Origin: Oscillospiraceae bacterium
Lineage (GTDB): Bacteria; Bacillota; Clostridia; Oscillospirales; Oscillospiraceae
Assembly: GCA_016302405.1 (NCBI GenBank)
Contig: JAEDNR010000006.1
Span: 1-46,386 of the forward strand
Length of the DNA stretch: 46,386 nt
Reading direction: 5' to 3'
Positions within the stretch are counted from its first letter, which is position 1. The number at the start of each line of letters is the position of its first letter. Below are positions 1 through 6,683 of this stretch, one piece after another. The position numbers and the translations under genes were made by a program. A model generated the notes under the pieces. That model had not been told where the DNA came from. It saw only the letters and a program-made list of their open reading frames with translations, and made no database searches.

Positions 1-5
1 TGCCC

Positions 6-105
6 GGAATTCGATGGAGATTCCCACACCAGTGTGCGCACTGGTTCGGAATGACGATGTTGTTCGGGCCCTGCGCTTTCCTCTGCAAATTCCAATTTGT
101 CTGTC
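6..105. repeat. Intergenic hairpin repeat, copy 1
   Basis: About 100 bases that recur in inverted orientation at 15652-15752 with high identity. The core is a nested hairpin: ATTCC (20-24) pairs with GGAAT (48-52), and CCAGTG (29-34) pairs with CACTGG (39-44) around a TGCG loop. A near-palindromic 14-mer, CAAATTCCAATTTG, lies at 87-100. The inner stem differs from the other copies by compensatory changes. It lies downstream of the minus-strand permease gene ending at 117 and has no coding potential that I believe. It looks like a dispersed REP- or MITE-like extragenic element; its function is unknown. Confidence 0.75.
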
Positions 106-116
106 TGTTGCTTCTG

Positions 117-491
117 TTAGTCTCTCTTTTTGGGCCGGTAAAGCAGCTCCCGGGTGCCGGTGACGAGGAGCAGTCCTCCAAACAGCTTTCTGAGAATCTC
201 CATGGGGAGCTCTGCACTCAGAAAAGAAAAACAAGCGGCGGCGGCGCAGCCGGCCAGGATCGCGGGCAGGAGGGGGCGGAAGTGAAGCGCTCCCTGCTTC
301 CACCTGAGCAGACAGGCAATGCAGGCGCTGGGAAGAAAAAACAGGAGATTGATGCCCCGGGCGGTTTCCGGATCCATGTCCAGCACCAGGGTCAGCCAGA
401 GCACCAGCAGGCTCCCGCCACCCACGCCCAGGCCGGACAGAAACCCCAGGGCCGTGCCCACGGCGAGGGCAGCCGGTATGGAATCTAGCAC
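117..491 (-). CDS. TauE/SafE-family permease, half-size subunit 2
   Basis: This 124-residue hydrophobic protein has a glycine-rich first helix (GFLSGLGVGGGSLL) characteristic of TauE/SafE (formerly DUF81) anion exporters. It should span the inner membrane about four times. It starts with GTG at 491 and overlaps the stop of the upstream half-gene (485-838) by 7 bases, so translation is probably coupled. Usual family members are about 250 residues with eight helices and an internal duplication. Here each repeat unit is its own gene, and the two products presumably pair to form one permease. The substrate (sulfite, sulfoacetate or another small organic anion) cannot be read from sequence. An alternative is a frameshifted single gene, but the clean overlap and intact N-terminal motif argue for a genuine two-gene arrangement. 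Confidence 0.8.
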   Translation of the reverse strand: MLDSIPAALAVGTALGFLSGLGVGGGSLLVLWLTLVLDMDPETARGINLLFFLPSACIACLLRWKQGALHFRPLLPAILAGCAAAACFSFLSAELPMEILRKLFGGLLLVTGTRELLYRPKKRD

Positions 492-838
492 AGGTACCGG
501 ATACCGCCCCAGACGATCAGTATTCCCAGTCCCCGGTGAAGCCAGACGGTGGGGATCCGCCGGCCCCAGCGCCCCGCAAGGTAGCCGCCCAGGGCGCTGC
601 CGGGAAGGTATCGGAGGGCTTCACGCCAGGCGATCCCTACGGACAAACCGGTTACAAGGATGGAGGTCAGGCAGATGGGCAGGATAATGGAAACGGAAGC
701 TGGAAAAATCTCCCGGTCCTCCATCCGGACAAGCAGCCCCAGCAGGGGCACCAGAACCATGCCGCCTCCCGCACCGAAAAGTCCTGCCACTGCCCCTGCC
801 GCTGCTCCCGCCAGAGCCAGACGAGTCCTGCGCCCCAT
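485..838 (-). CDS. TauE/SafE-family permease, half-size subunit 1
   Basis: This 117-residue membrane protein is the first half of a two-gene TauE/SafE permease. Near the N-terminus it carries the family's glycine-rich helix (AGAVAGLFGAGGGMVLVPLL), followed by further hydrophobic segments and a basic stretch (RWGRR). The ATG at 838 is chosen because AGGAGA lies 9 bases upstream. That ribosome binding site sits inside one arm of the hairpin at 840-883, so the hairpin could both terminate the preceding foldase transcript and mask this start. The stop overlaps the GTG of the second half-gene. The role is inferred from family: export or import of a small sulfur-containing or organic anion. The substrate is unknown. 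Confidence 0.8.
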   Translation of the reverse strand: MGRRTRLALAGAAAGAVAGLFGAGGGMVLVPLLGLLVRMEDREIFPASVSIILPICLTSILVTGLSVGIAWREALRYLPGSALGGYLAGRWGRRIPTVWLHRGLGILIVWGGIRYLC

Positions 839-839
839 A

Positions 840-883
840 AAAAATCATCTCCTGGGAATAGCGTTCCACAGGAGATGATTTTT
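840..883 (-). terminator. Hairpin terminator overlapping a ribosome binding site
   Basis: A 15-bp perfect stem (840-854 against 869-883) with a 14-base loop, ending in a T-run on the minus strand. It follows the PpiC foldase gene (stop at 905). The distal arm contains the AGGAGA that serves the permease gene starting at 838, so read-through transcripts would have a sequestered ribosome binding site. Confidence 0.7.
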
Positions 884-904
884 ATGCAATTTGGGTGCTG
901 GCCG

Positions 905-2545
905 TCATTTGCTCAGGACCAGGTTCCCACGGATATACTTGCTGTTGCCAACGGTCATTACGGCATTTGCCAGCAGGTCCTCGCTCCACTGGTTGTAGGC
1001 CTCGGTACGCAGAACCTCGGTGATTTTGTAGGTCCGGTAGGTAATGTCGCTGTCCCCGCTGTAATACATCACATGGCAGCCATACTCGGTTTCCACGATG
1101 CCGGTGTCGCCGGGCTTGCGGTCAGCGTCAAAGCACCAGTCGTTGAAAGCGGTGACCATTTGACCGGGGTAGACATCCTCATACAGACCGCCGTTTTCCT
1201 TGGAGCCTTCGTCCTCGGTCTTTTCGGCAGCCAGAGCGGCGAAGCTGTCCTCGGTGGCTTCCCCGGCCTCCCACTCGTCCAGAATCGCCTGGGCGGCGGT
1301 CATGGCAGCGGCCTTCTCTTCGTCGGAGTAGGTGGTGGTGCCGTTTTCATCGGTGGTGCCGCCCTTGTACTGAACAAGAATGTGGCGTACATTGGCAAGG
1401 GGGAATTTGTTGTCAGTAACGCTGTCAAAATAGACAACGTAGTAGCCGTTTACCGTGGTCGTTTCGTTGCCGTCATCATCCGTGGAGGTGCTGGTGCTGG
1501 CAATATAGGTCTTGTCTCCGGCCTTCCGGGCGCTGTCCTTGATCCAGTCGGCAATGGTGGAGCCCAGATAGGAGACGGGGGTATCGTCATAAGCGGTGCT
1601 GGCAGCGGAGGTGGACTCGGCATTAATGCTCAGCGCCGCAATGGCGGCGTCCAGATCCTCCACGGTGACGATGTTATCACCGACCAGGGACCGGGCAGCG
1701 GCTTCAGCGGCGATTCGGGCAGCCTCCTTCTCCGTGTCGGAGTAGGTAGTGGTGCCGTTTTCGTCGGTGGTGCCGCCGGAGAGGTACTTGCTGGTGGACA
1801 GATAGTACTGATGGTAAGAGTAGTGATTGTAGGCGGCGGGGTCCTCCGCTTCCTTGGCGGCAATCTCGTCGTCAGTAAAGCTCAGGCTGGCCCGGTACTC
1901 GGTCTGATAGGCACTTGCCAGGACATTGCGGGTGTAATAGTCCATGTAGGATTTCTTGGAAGCGCCGTTGCCGTACATGGCCTTCAGGTAGGCATCGGCA
2001 TCGGAGAAGCCGTTGATCTTGGCGTAGGTATCCAGATTGGCGCTATATTGATCCAGCTGGTCCTGGGTTTCCTCAGGCAGAGTGAAGCCGGCAGCTTCCG
2101 CGGCGTCCGCAGCAGCATAGGCGCTCTGGGCAGCGCTCTGGGCGGATTCCAGGAAATCATCGGCCCAGGTCCGTCCGGTTTCCTCGTCCAGAACCTGCTG
2201 ATCCAGGGGAACAGTGGTATCCAGGCCAAACATGGCGGCATAGCTGCCGTACTGGGAATAGAAATTGTTGATGGAGTCAACGTAGAAGTAGTTCATTTCC
2301 ACACTGTTGATCTTGTGCTCACCAATGGTCAGGGCAACGGTTTTCTTCTCCCGGACACCGGCGTTGGTAATGGTCTGGCTGACGCCCACCCAGATGAACG
2401 CCACGATCATAACCGCCAGGACAACGCCGAAAGCGATGGTGTAGATGCGAAGTTTTTTTGCTTCCTTCCGTTCGGAAAGCTGCTTTTCGGTGAGCTTTGC
2501 GGCGTTTTCTTCCGCGCGAAGCTTTTTCTTGCTGGATGCACTCAT
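905..2545 (-). CDS. Membrane-anchored PpiC-type peptidylprolyl isomerase
   Basis: This 546-residue protein is probably an extracytoplasmic foldase related to PrsA/SurA, which helps secreted proteins fold by isomerising Xaa-Pro bonds. Residues 1-32 are highly charged and cytoplasmic, and residues 33-56 form one membrane anchor. A SurA-N-like helical region follows. The parvulin core begins near residue 385 with the motif VRHILVQYKGG and includes NGGLYEDVYPGQM around 451-463. A degenerate copy precedes it: GGTTDENGTTTYSD occurs at about 257-270 and again at about 396-408, which suggests tandem parvulin-like domains of which only the second is canonical. The start at 2545 is chosen for its AGAGGAAA site; longer upstream translation has no ribosome binding site. 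A strong promoter lies at 2624-2652 and a terminator at 840-883, so it is mainly monocistronic. Confidence 0.88.
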   Translation of the reverse strand: MSASSKKKLRAEENAAKLTEKQLSERKEAKKLRIYTIAFGVVLAVMIVAFIWVGVSQTITNAGVREKKTVALTIGEHKINSVEMNYFYVDSINNFYSQYGSYAAMFGLDTTVPLDQQVLDEETGRTWADDFLESAQSAAQSAYAAADAAEAAGFTLPEETQDQLDQYSANLDTYAKINGFSDADAYLKAMYGNGASKKSYMDYYTRNVLASAYQTEYRASLSFTDDEIAAKEAEDPAAYNHYSYHQYYLSTSKYLSGGTTDENGTTTYSDTEKEAARIAAEAAARSLVGDNIVTVEDLDAAIAALSINAESTSAASTAYDDTPVSYLGSTIADWIKDSARKAGDKTYIASTSTSTDDDGNETTTVNGYYVVYFDSVTDNKFPLANVRHILVQYKGGTTDENGTTTYSDEEKAAAMTAAQAILDEWEAGEATEDSFAALAAEKTEDEGSKENGGLYEDVYPGQMVTAFNDWCFDADRKPGDTGIVETEYGCHVMYYSGDSDITYRTYKITEVLRTEAYNQWSEDLLANAVMTVGNSKYIRGNLVLSK

Positions 2546-2623
2546 GGTATCATTTCCTCTCAATTGTTCCTTGACTGTTTCGATATATTTCCGATGATCC
2601 GAAAACAATACACAGACCAAAGT

Positions 2624-2652
2624 ATTATAACGTATTTTTACGGTGTTTTCAA
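2624..2652 (-). promoter_or_regulatory. Sigma-A promoter for the PpiC foldase
   Basis: On the minus strand, TTGAAA (2652-2647) and TATAAT (2629-2624) are separated by exactly 17 bases, about 80 bases upstream of the start at 2545. Confidence 0.8.
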
Positions 2653-2691
2653 GGGGGAAAGGAAAATTCCCAGGCAAAAGATAAAAATTCA

Positions 2692-2720
2692 CAAAAAAAC
2701 ATGGGGGCCGAAGCCCCCAT
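2692..2720 (-). terminator. Intrinsic terminator with UUCG tetraloop
   Basis: On the minus strand, a CATGGGGGC/GCCCCCATG stem closed by TTCG is followed by seven Ts. It directly follows the structured region at 2721-2921 and would end that RNA. Confidence 0.85.
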
Positions 2721-2921
2721 GCCGTACCCGCTTTAGCCGTAACGCATCCAATCATGACCTGCACGAAAAGGCAGGTGGGATGCCGCTCCCGACTTTCGCT
2801 GCTCCCAACGTCCACCCAACGTCAAAGCGAGGGCGGGAGGTCTGCAATCCAGCCGGGAAGTCAAACTTCCCAATTCAAAAATGTGGGTCCAAAAGGACAC
2901 GCCACGCACCAAGCAGGAAGA
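2721..2921 (-). ncRNA. ssrS: Probable 6S (SsrS) RNA or 6S-like structured RNA
   Basis: This is a 200-base non-coding stretch between a DUF1292 stop codon and a strong terminator. On the minus strand the two ends pair as a long closing helix: CCTGCTT (2917-2911) with AAGCGGG (2733-2727), and GTGGCGTG (2905-2898) with TGCGTTAC (2746-2739), separated by an internal loop. Inside are small hairpins (GGGAAG/CTTCCC, CCTCCCG/CGGGAG, ACCTGC/GCAGGT) flanking an open central region. This long interrupted rod of about 190 bases fits 6S RNA, which mimics an open promoter and binds sigma-A RNA polymerase. The assignment rests on size, architecture and remembered similarity to Firmicute 6S sequences. I see no separate promoter, so it may be processed from the DUF1292 transcript. 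Another clostridial structured RNA is possible. Confidence 0.58.
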
Positions 2922-2924
2922 AAA

Positions 2925-3206
2925 CTACTCCTGGGAATCGTCTTCCTCGTAAAGGGAATCCATAATCAGGCGGTAGACGGTCTGCAGCTCCTCCTCATCC
3001 TCGATGGCAAGAAGCAGAGGCTCTCCGTCCTCCTCCGTGGATTTAAGGATGCTGACCTCCAGACTGTCGCCGTCTTCCTCTCCGGCGGGAACCACCGCCA
3101 GATAGGTTGCACCGTTATATTCCAGGGTGCTCAGCACCTCCAGCTCGTATTCCTTGCCGTCCTCATCCACGATGGTGAGAAAATCGGAACCGTATTCGTC
3201 AGCCAT
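2925..3206 (-). CDS. DUF1292 (YrzB-like) acidic protein
   Basis: This 93-residue, strongly acidic protein belongs to the DUF1292 family, widespread in Firmicutes and without a known function. The family hallmark is visible: an N-terminal ITIVDEDGKEYE-like beta hairpin (here LTIVDEDGKEYELEVL), then a YLAVVP strand and a late DEEELQTV helix. Two ATGs are close together. The one at 3212 abuts the AGGAGG directly, whereas the one at 3206 has ideal 6-base spacing, so 3206 is preferred. The gene has its own promoter (3239-3267), and the probable 6S RNA starts within a few bases of its stop. That suggests one transcript carrying both the coding region and the structured RNA. Confidence 0.88.
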   Translation of the reverse strand: MADEYGSDFLTIVDEDGKEYELEVLSTLEYNGATYLAVVPAGEEDGDSLEVSILKSTEEDGEPLLLAIEDEEELQTVYRLIMDSLYEEDDSQE

Positions 3207-3238
3207 AGCCATCCTCCTGATTGTCTGCTGTCAGCTAT

Positions 3239-3267
3239 ATTCTACCCCGGGACAGGAATAAAATCAA
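3239..3267 (-). promoter_or_regulatory. Sigma-A promoter for DUF1292 and the downstream RNA
   Basis: Minus strand TTGATT (3267-3262), a 17-base spacer, then TAGAAT (3244-3239), placed about 30 bases upstream of the start codon. Confidence 0.7.
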
Positions 3268-3355
3268 GAGGCATTTTTATACGAATCCGCGGGGCAAAAT
3301 TTGGCACAGGAAAATCGCCGGAGCGGACAACCCGAAATCCGCGTTTTTTTGGAGA

Positions 3356-3372
3356 AATCCGGTAATGCCGGA
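3356..3372 (-). terminator. Weak hairpin behind the BofC-like gene
   Basis: TCCGG/CCGGA (3358-3362 and 3368-3372) with a 5-base loop, followed by TTTCT on the minus strand and ATTTTT on the plus strand. The stem is only 5 bp, so this is tentative. The rest of 3213-3400 holds only the DUF1292 promoter; I see nothing else. Confidence 0.3.
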
Positions 3373-3400
3373 ATTTTTCGGGCGGTTACGAAGAAGCTTT

Positions 3401-3631
3401 CTAAGAAAGAAAATCCTCCAGCAGCCGGACCAGCGCGTCCCGGGAGCCTACACGGATCCCCTTTGCCAGGCTTTCCTGGTCCGCAGGCGGGAGCAGACAG
3501 GCCTGAACGGGAAAGACTTCGATTGCTTTTCCGGTTTCCCCGTCCAGAAGCGCCAGCTTTCCGCCGTGGATGCCCAGGACGAGCCAGGACAGAAGCAGCG
3601 CAAAGAGCGCGTTCTTTACATTTTTTTCCAT
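3401..3631 (-). CDS. Small anchored protein with BofC C-terminal-like domain
   Basis: This 76-residue protein has one N-terminal hydrophobic segment (residues 6-20, a signal anchor). Its short exported domain contains KLALLDGETGKAIEV, then LPPADQESLAKGIRV, and ends LVRLLEDFLS. The last two stretches resemble the C-terminal domain of BofC, the forespore regulator of SpoIVB signalling, and a set of small clostridial proteins ending in LEDxxS. A complete BofC is about 170 residues, so this would be a minimal version. The only in-frame ATG is unusually far (15 bases) from the AAAGGAGG motif, so the exact start is uncertain. If the match holds, it hints at a spore-forming ancestor, but a role in sporulation is not shown. 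Confidence 0.55.
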   Translation of the reverse strand: MEKNVKNALFALLLSWLVLGIHGGKLALLDGETGKAIEVFPVQACLLPPADQESLAKGIRVGSRDALVRLLEDFLS

Positions 3632-3699
3632 AGCGTCTTATGGATGCCTCCTTTCGGATAGTATCTCCCGGATTTTATGGTTTATTAATAAATTAGGTC

Positions 3700-3728
3700 T
3701 TTCGTTTTTGGCTAGAATATGCTATAGT
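3700..3728 (+). promoter_or_regulatory. Possible promoter for the PBP gene
   Basis: TTTCGT (3700-3705), a 17-base spacer and TATAGT (3723-3728). The -10 is good and the -35 weak. It lies about 85 bases before the start at 3814, and the leader contains a small CCCGGC/GCCGGG hairpin. Confidence 0.4.
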
Positions 3729-3813
3729 TATATGAACGGCTCTGTGCCGTGCGAGCGATTTCCAACGCGCAATGATTCTTCCCGGCGTCGGCCGGGCTAT
3801 CGGAGGTATCCCA

Positions 3814-6615
3814 ATGGCAAATGAAAAGAAAAACAGAAAGCGGGTCAAAAAGCCCAGGCAGGAGTGGAATCCCCACTGGATTATCAAGCTCCTGTACACT
3901 GTCTTTTCGGTTGCGCTGTCTGCTTTTAAAATCGCCGTCGGCGCTGCCGTTACGGTGGCGCTGATCCTGATCGTCTGCGGCATTGTCTTTGTGGGAGCCC
4001 TGGGCGTGTATCTGCAGGAGGACATCCTTACCGAGGCGGCGGACTGGTCCATCGATGGTTACGACATGGACGAGACCTCCTTTATTTATTATGTGGACAG
4101 CGGCGGAAATATTCAGCTTCTGCAGCAGATTTATACCACCACGGACCGGCAGCCGGCTTCCCTGGATGAGATCCCCCAGGCTCTGATCGATGCCACCGTT
4201 GCCATCGAGGACAAACGGTTTTATGAGCACCAGGGCGTGGACTGGATCACCACCATCAAGGCCTGTGCCAATATGTTCTTTGGCGGCGACTCCCAGTTCG
4301 GCGGCTCCACCATTACCCAGCAGCTGGTCAAGAACGTGACCGAAGAAAAGAGCATAACCGTTCAGCGAAAGGTCATGGAGATCTTCCGCGCCCAGATGTT
4401 TGAACGGGAGTATGATAAGGACCTGATCATGGAGCGGTATCTGAACCAGATCTATCTGGGCAAGGGCTGCTTCGGTGTCAAGAGCGCGGCGGCGGCCTAC
4501 TTCGGCAAGGAGCTGCAGGACCTGACCGTGGCGGAATGCGCCAGCCTTATCAGTATCACCAACAACCCCTCCATGTTTAACCCCTATTCCACCAGCGTCT
4601 ATATGTACAAGGGGGAGGAACGGGACGGCGCGGGGCGAAACCGCTACCGCCAGCTCAGCGTTCTGAACGAAATGAAGGAGCAGGGCTATCTGACCCAGGA
4701 GGAATACGAGGAGGCAGTGAGCCAGGAGATGGTCTTCAAGGACGGCATCTCCGCTGAAGACCGCTGGGCGGTATGCGACACCTGCGGCTACGGCGGTACG
4801 GTAAAGACCTATACCCATGAAGGAGACAGCTATTTCTGCCCGGAATGCGGCAGCCAGACCTCGGTCACCCTCAATGCTTCTCAGCATGTGTATTCTTGGT
4901 TCGTGGACGCGGTGATCATTGACGTTGCCTCCGACCTGGCGGCCCAGGACGGTCTTAAGTGGGACGAAATGGGCGAGGAGCTTCGCAACACCTACCTGGA
5001 GCAGATCCAGAAGGGTGGCTACCATATTTATACCACCCTGGATATGGATGTGCAGAACCAGGTGGACAAGATATACACGGATCTCAATGAAATCCCTACC
5101 ACCCGGAGCACCCAGCAGCTCCAGTCCGCTATCGTGGTTATTGACAATTCCACCGGTGATGTGGTGGCCCTGTCCGGCGGTGTGGGAGAGAAGACTGATT
5201 TCTTTGCCTACAACAAGGCAACCCAGGCGAAGCTTCAGACCGGTTCCTCCATGAAGCCCATTTCCGTGTATGCCCCCGCCTTTGAAACCGGAGACATCAG
5301 CCCTGCTACCGTCATTATGGATCTGCCGTACAGCTACAATGGCGGCGCGTTCCCCCGGAACGACAACCGGGTATACAATTATTCCCGGACGATCCTCAGC
5401 GGCATCATCCGGTCCGTAAACACCATCGCGGTGGGCACACTGGACGAGATCGGCACCCAGTACAGCTATGATTTTGCCAAGAATAAATTCGGACTCAGCT
5501 ATCTGACGGACAGCTATCAGGCTTCCAACGGCAAGATCATGTCCGATGTTGCCCAGTCTCCCCTTGCTCTGGGCGCGCTGACCGTGGGCGCCACCGTGCG
5601 GCAGATGGCAGCGGCCTACGCCACCTTTACCAACGACGGCGTGTACCGGGAGGCCCGGACCTATACCAAGGTATACAACAACCAGGGTAACATTGTCCTG
5701 GATAACACCCAGGAATCCGAGAAGATCCTCAGTGACAGGACCGTCAATTATATCAACTACTGCCTGTATCAGGCGGTGCAGAGCGGTACCGGCACGCCTG
5801 CCCAGATCAAGGGGCAGAACGTCGCCGGAAAGACCGGCACCACCTCCAGCAATAAGGACCGCTGGTTCTGCGGCTATACGGACTACTATACCGCCGCGGT
5901 ATGGTGCGGCTACAACCAGCCGGAGAAGATCGTTCTCACCGGTGTCACCAGCAACCCCGCCGCCCGGCTGTGGAAAAAGGTCATGGAGCCCATTCACACG
6001 GGACTTGCCCGTCAGCCCCTGTACGACGGCAGCAGCTTCCGTACCGTGACGGTGTGTCTGGATTCCGGAAAGCTGGCTACGGATGCCTGCCGGGCCGATG
6101 CCCGGGGCATTGCCCGGACGGACACCGCGCCCTGCACCGCTGTAGACGCGCCCACCGCAACCTGTGACAAGCATGTGATGGTGGAGTACTGCGTCACCGG
6201 CGGCGGTGTGACTACGGAATACTGCGCACTCTTCCCGGATGTCGAGATCAAGGCCTGTTCTCTGGTTCGAATGACGGAAGCCGAGGTAGAGGAGATTCGC
6301 AGCGCCATGAGTGTGGGCCTGAGCGCGGAATTCTATGATGATTCCTATGTCTTCCTTGTGGATAGCAGCGGTGACCCTCTGCCCTGGCACGGATTCCGGG
6401 GAAATGCCAATCCCAATTCCAACGCGCCCTACCTGGAGTGCCCCCTGCACACCAAGGAAGCATGGGACGCGTTCCAGTCGACCGTAGACCCGCTTCCTCC
6501 TGAGGAAACGGATCCCGGCATCTGGGGCGGCGAAGACCAGCCCGACGGCAACGGCGACAATGCGGGCGGCAACGGCGGTAATGAAGGCGGAAACGGCGGC
6601 AGCGGCCTGTGGTAA
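3814..6615 (+). CDS. Class A penicillin-binding protein (PBP1A type) with zinc-ribbon insert
   Basis: This 933-residue bifunctional peptidoglycan synthase polymerises glycan strands and cross-links stem peptides outside the membrane. A basic cytoplasmic tail is followed by a membrane anchor near 25-65. The GT51 glycosyltransferase domain shows the catalytic-glutamate motif (VAIEDKRFYEH) and GGSTITQQLVKN. The transpeptidase shows SSMK with nucleophile Ser478, SVNT, and KTGT at 673-676. Between the two domains sits a Cys4 segment (Cys321-x2-Cys324, Cys342-x2-Cys345) that looks like a zinc ribbon, which is unusual for an extracytoplasmic enzyme. The C-terminal 200 residues are cysteine-rich and end in a Gly/Asn-rich tail. 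The ATG at 3814 has GGAGG 7 bases upstream; an upstream in-frame ATG at 3772 lacks one. The next gene follows after 68 bases without a terminator. Confidence 0.93.
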   Translation: MANEKKNRKRVKKPRQEWNPHWIIKLLYTVFSVALSAFKIAVGAAVTVALILIVCGIVFVGALGVYLQEDILTEAADWSIDGYDMDETSFIYYVDSGGNIQLLQQIYTTTDRQPASLDEIPQALIDATVAIEDKRFYEHQGVDWITTIKACANMFFGGDSQFGGSTITQQLVKNVTEEKSITVQRKVMEIFRAQMFEREYDKDLIMERYLNQIYLGKGCFGVKSAAAAYFGKELQDLTVAECASLISITNNPSMFNPYSTSVYMYKGEERDGAGRNRYRQLSVLNEMKEQGYLTQEEYEEAVSQEMVFKDGISAEDRWAVCDTCGYGGTVKTYTHEGDSYFCPECGSQTSVTLNASQHVYSWFVDAVIIDVASDLAAQDGLKWDEMGEELRNTYLEQIQKGGYHIYTTLDMDVQNQVDKIYTDLNEIPTTRSTQQLQSAIVVIDNSTGDVVALSGGVGEKTDFFAYNKATQAKLQTGSSMKPISVYAPAFETGDISPATVIMDLPYSYNGGAFPRNDNRVYNYSRTILSGIIRSVNTIAVGTLDEIGTQYSYDFAKNKFGLSYLTDSYQASNGKIMSDVAQSPLALGALTVGATVRQMAAAYATFTNDGVYREARTYTKVYNNQGNIVLDNTQESEKILSDRTVNYINYCLYQAVQSGTGTPAQIKGQNVAGKTGTTSSNKDRWFCGYTDYYTAAVWCGYNQPEKIVLTGVTSNPAARLWKKVMEPIHTGLARQPLYDGSSFRTVTVCLDSGKLATDACRADARGIARTDTAPCTAVDAPTATCDKHVMVEYCVTGGGVTTEYCALFPDVEIKACSLVRMTEAEVEEIRSAMSVGLSAEFYDDSYVFLVDSSGDPLPWHGFRGNANPNSNAPYLECPLHTKEAWDAFQSTVDPLPPEETDPGIWGGEDQPDGNGDNAGGNGGNEGGNGGSGLW

Positions 6616-6683
6616 TACCCGGCTTGCATCGCTGGACGGAAAAAAGAGTGACAGAACCAGACAGATTTGGAAAGAGGAAACAT

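Noticed and set aside
1..60. Possible CRISPR repeat in the palindromic CCAGTG/CACTGG units
   Set aside because: Only three dispersed, diverged copies with no regular spacers or cas genes. They are extragenic repeats instead.
536..2965. Very long open frame on the plus strand opposite the foldase gene
   Set aside because: It runs antisense to the PpiC gene, has no ribosome binding site, and its translation is low-complexity Gly/Val-rich with no domain. GC-rich codon bias explains it.
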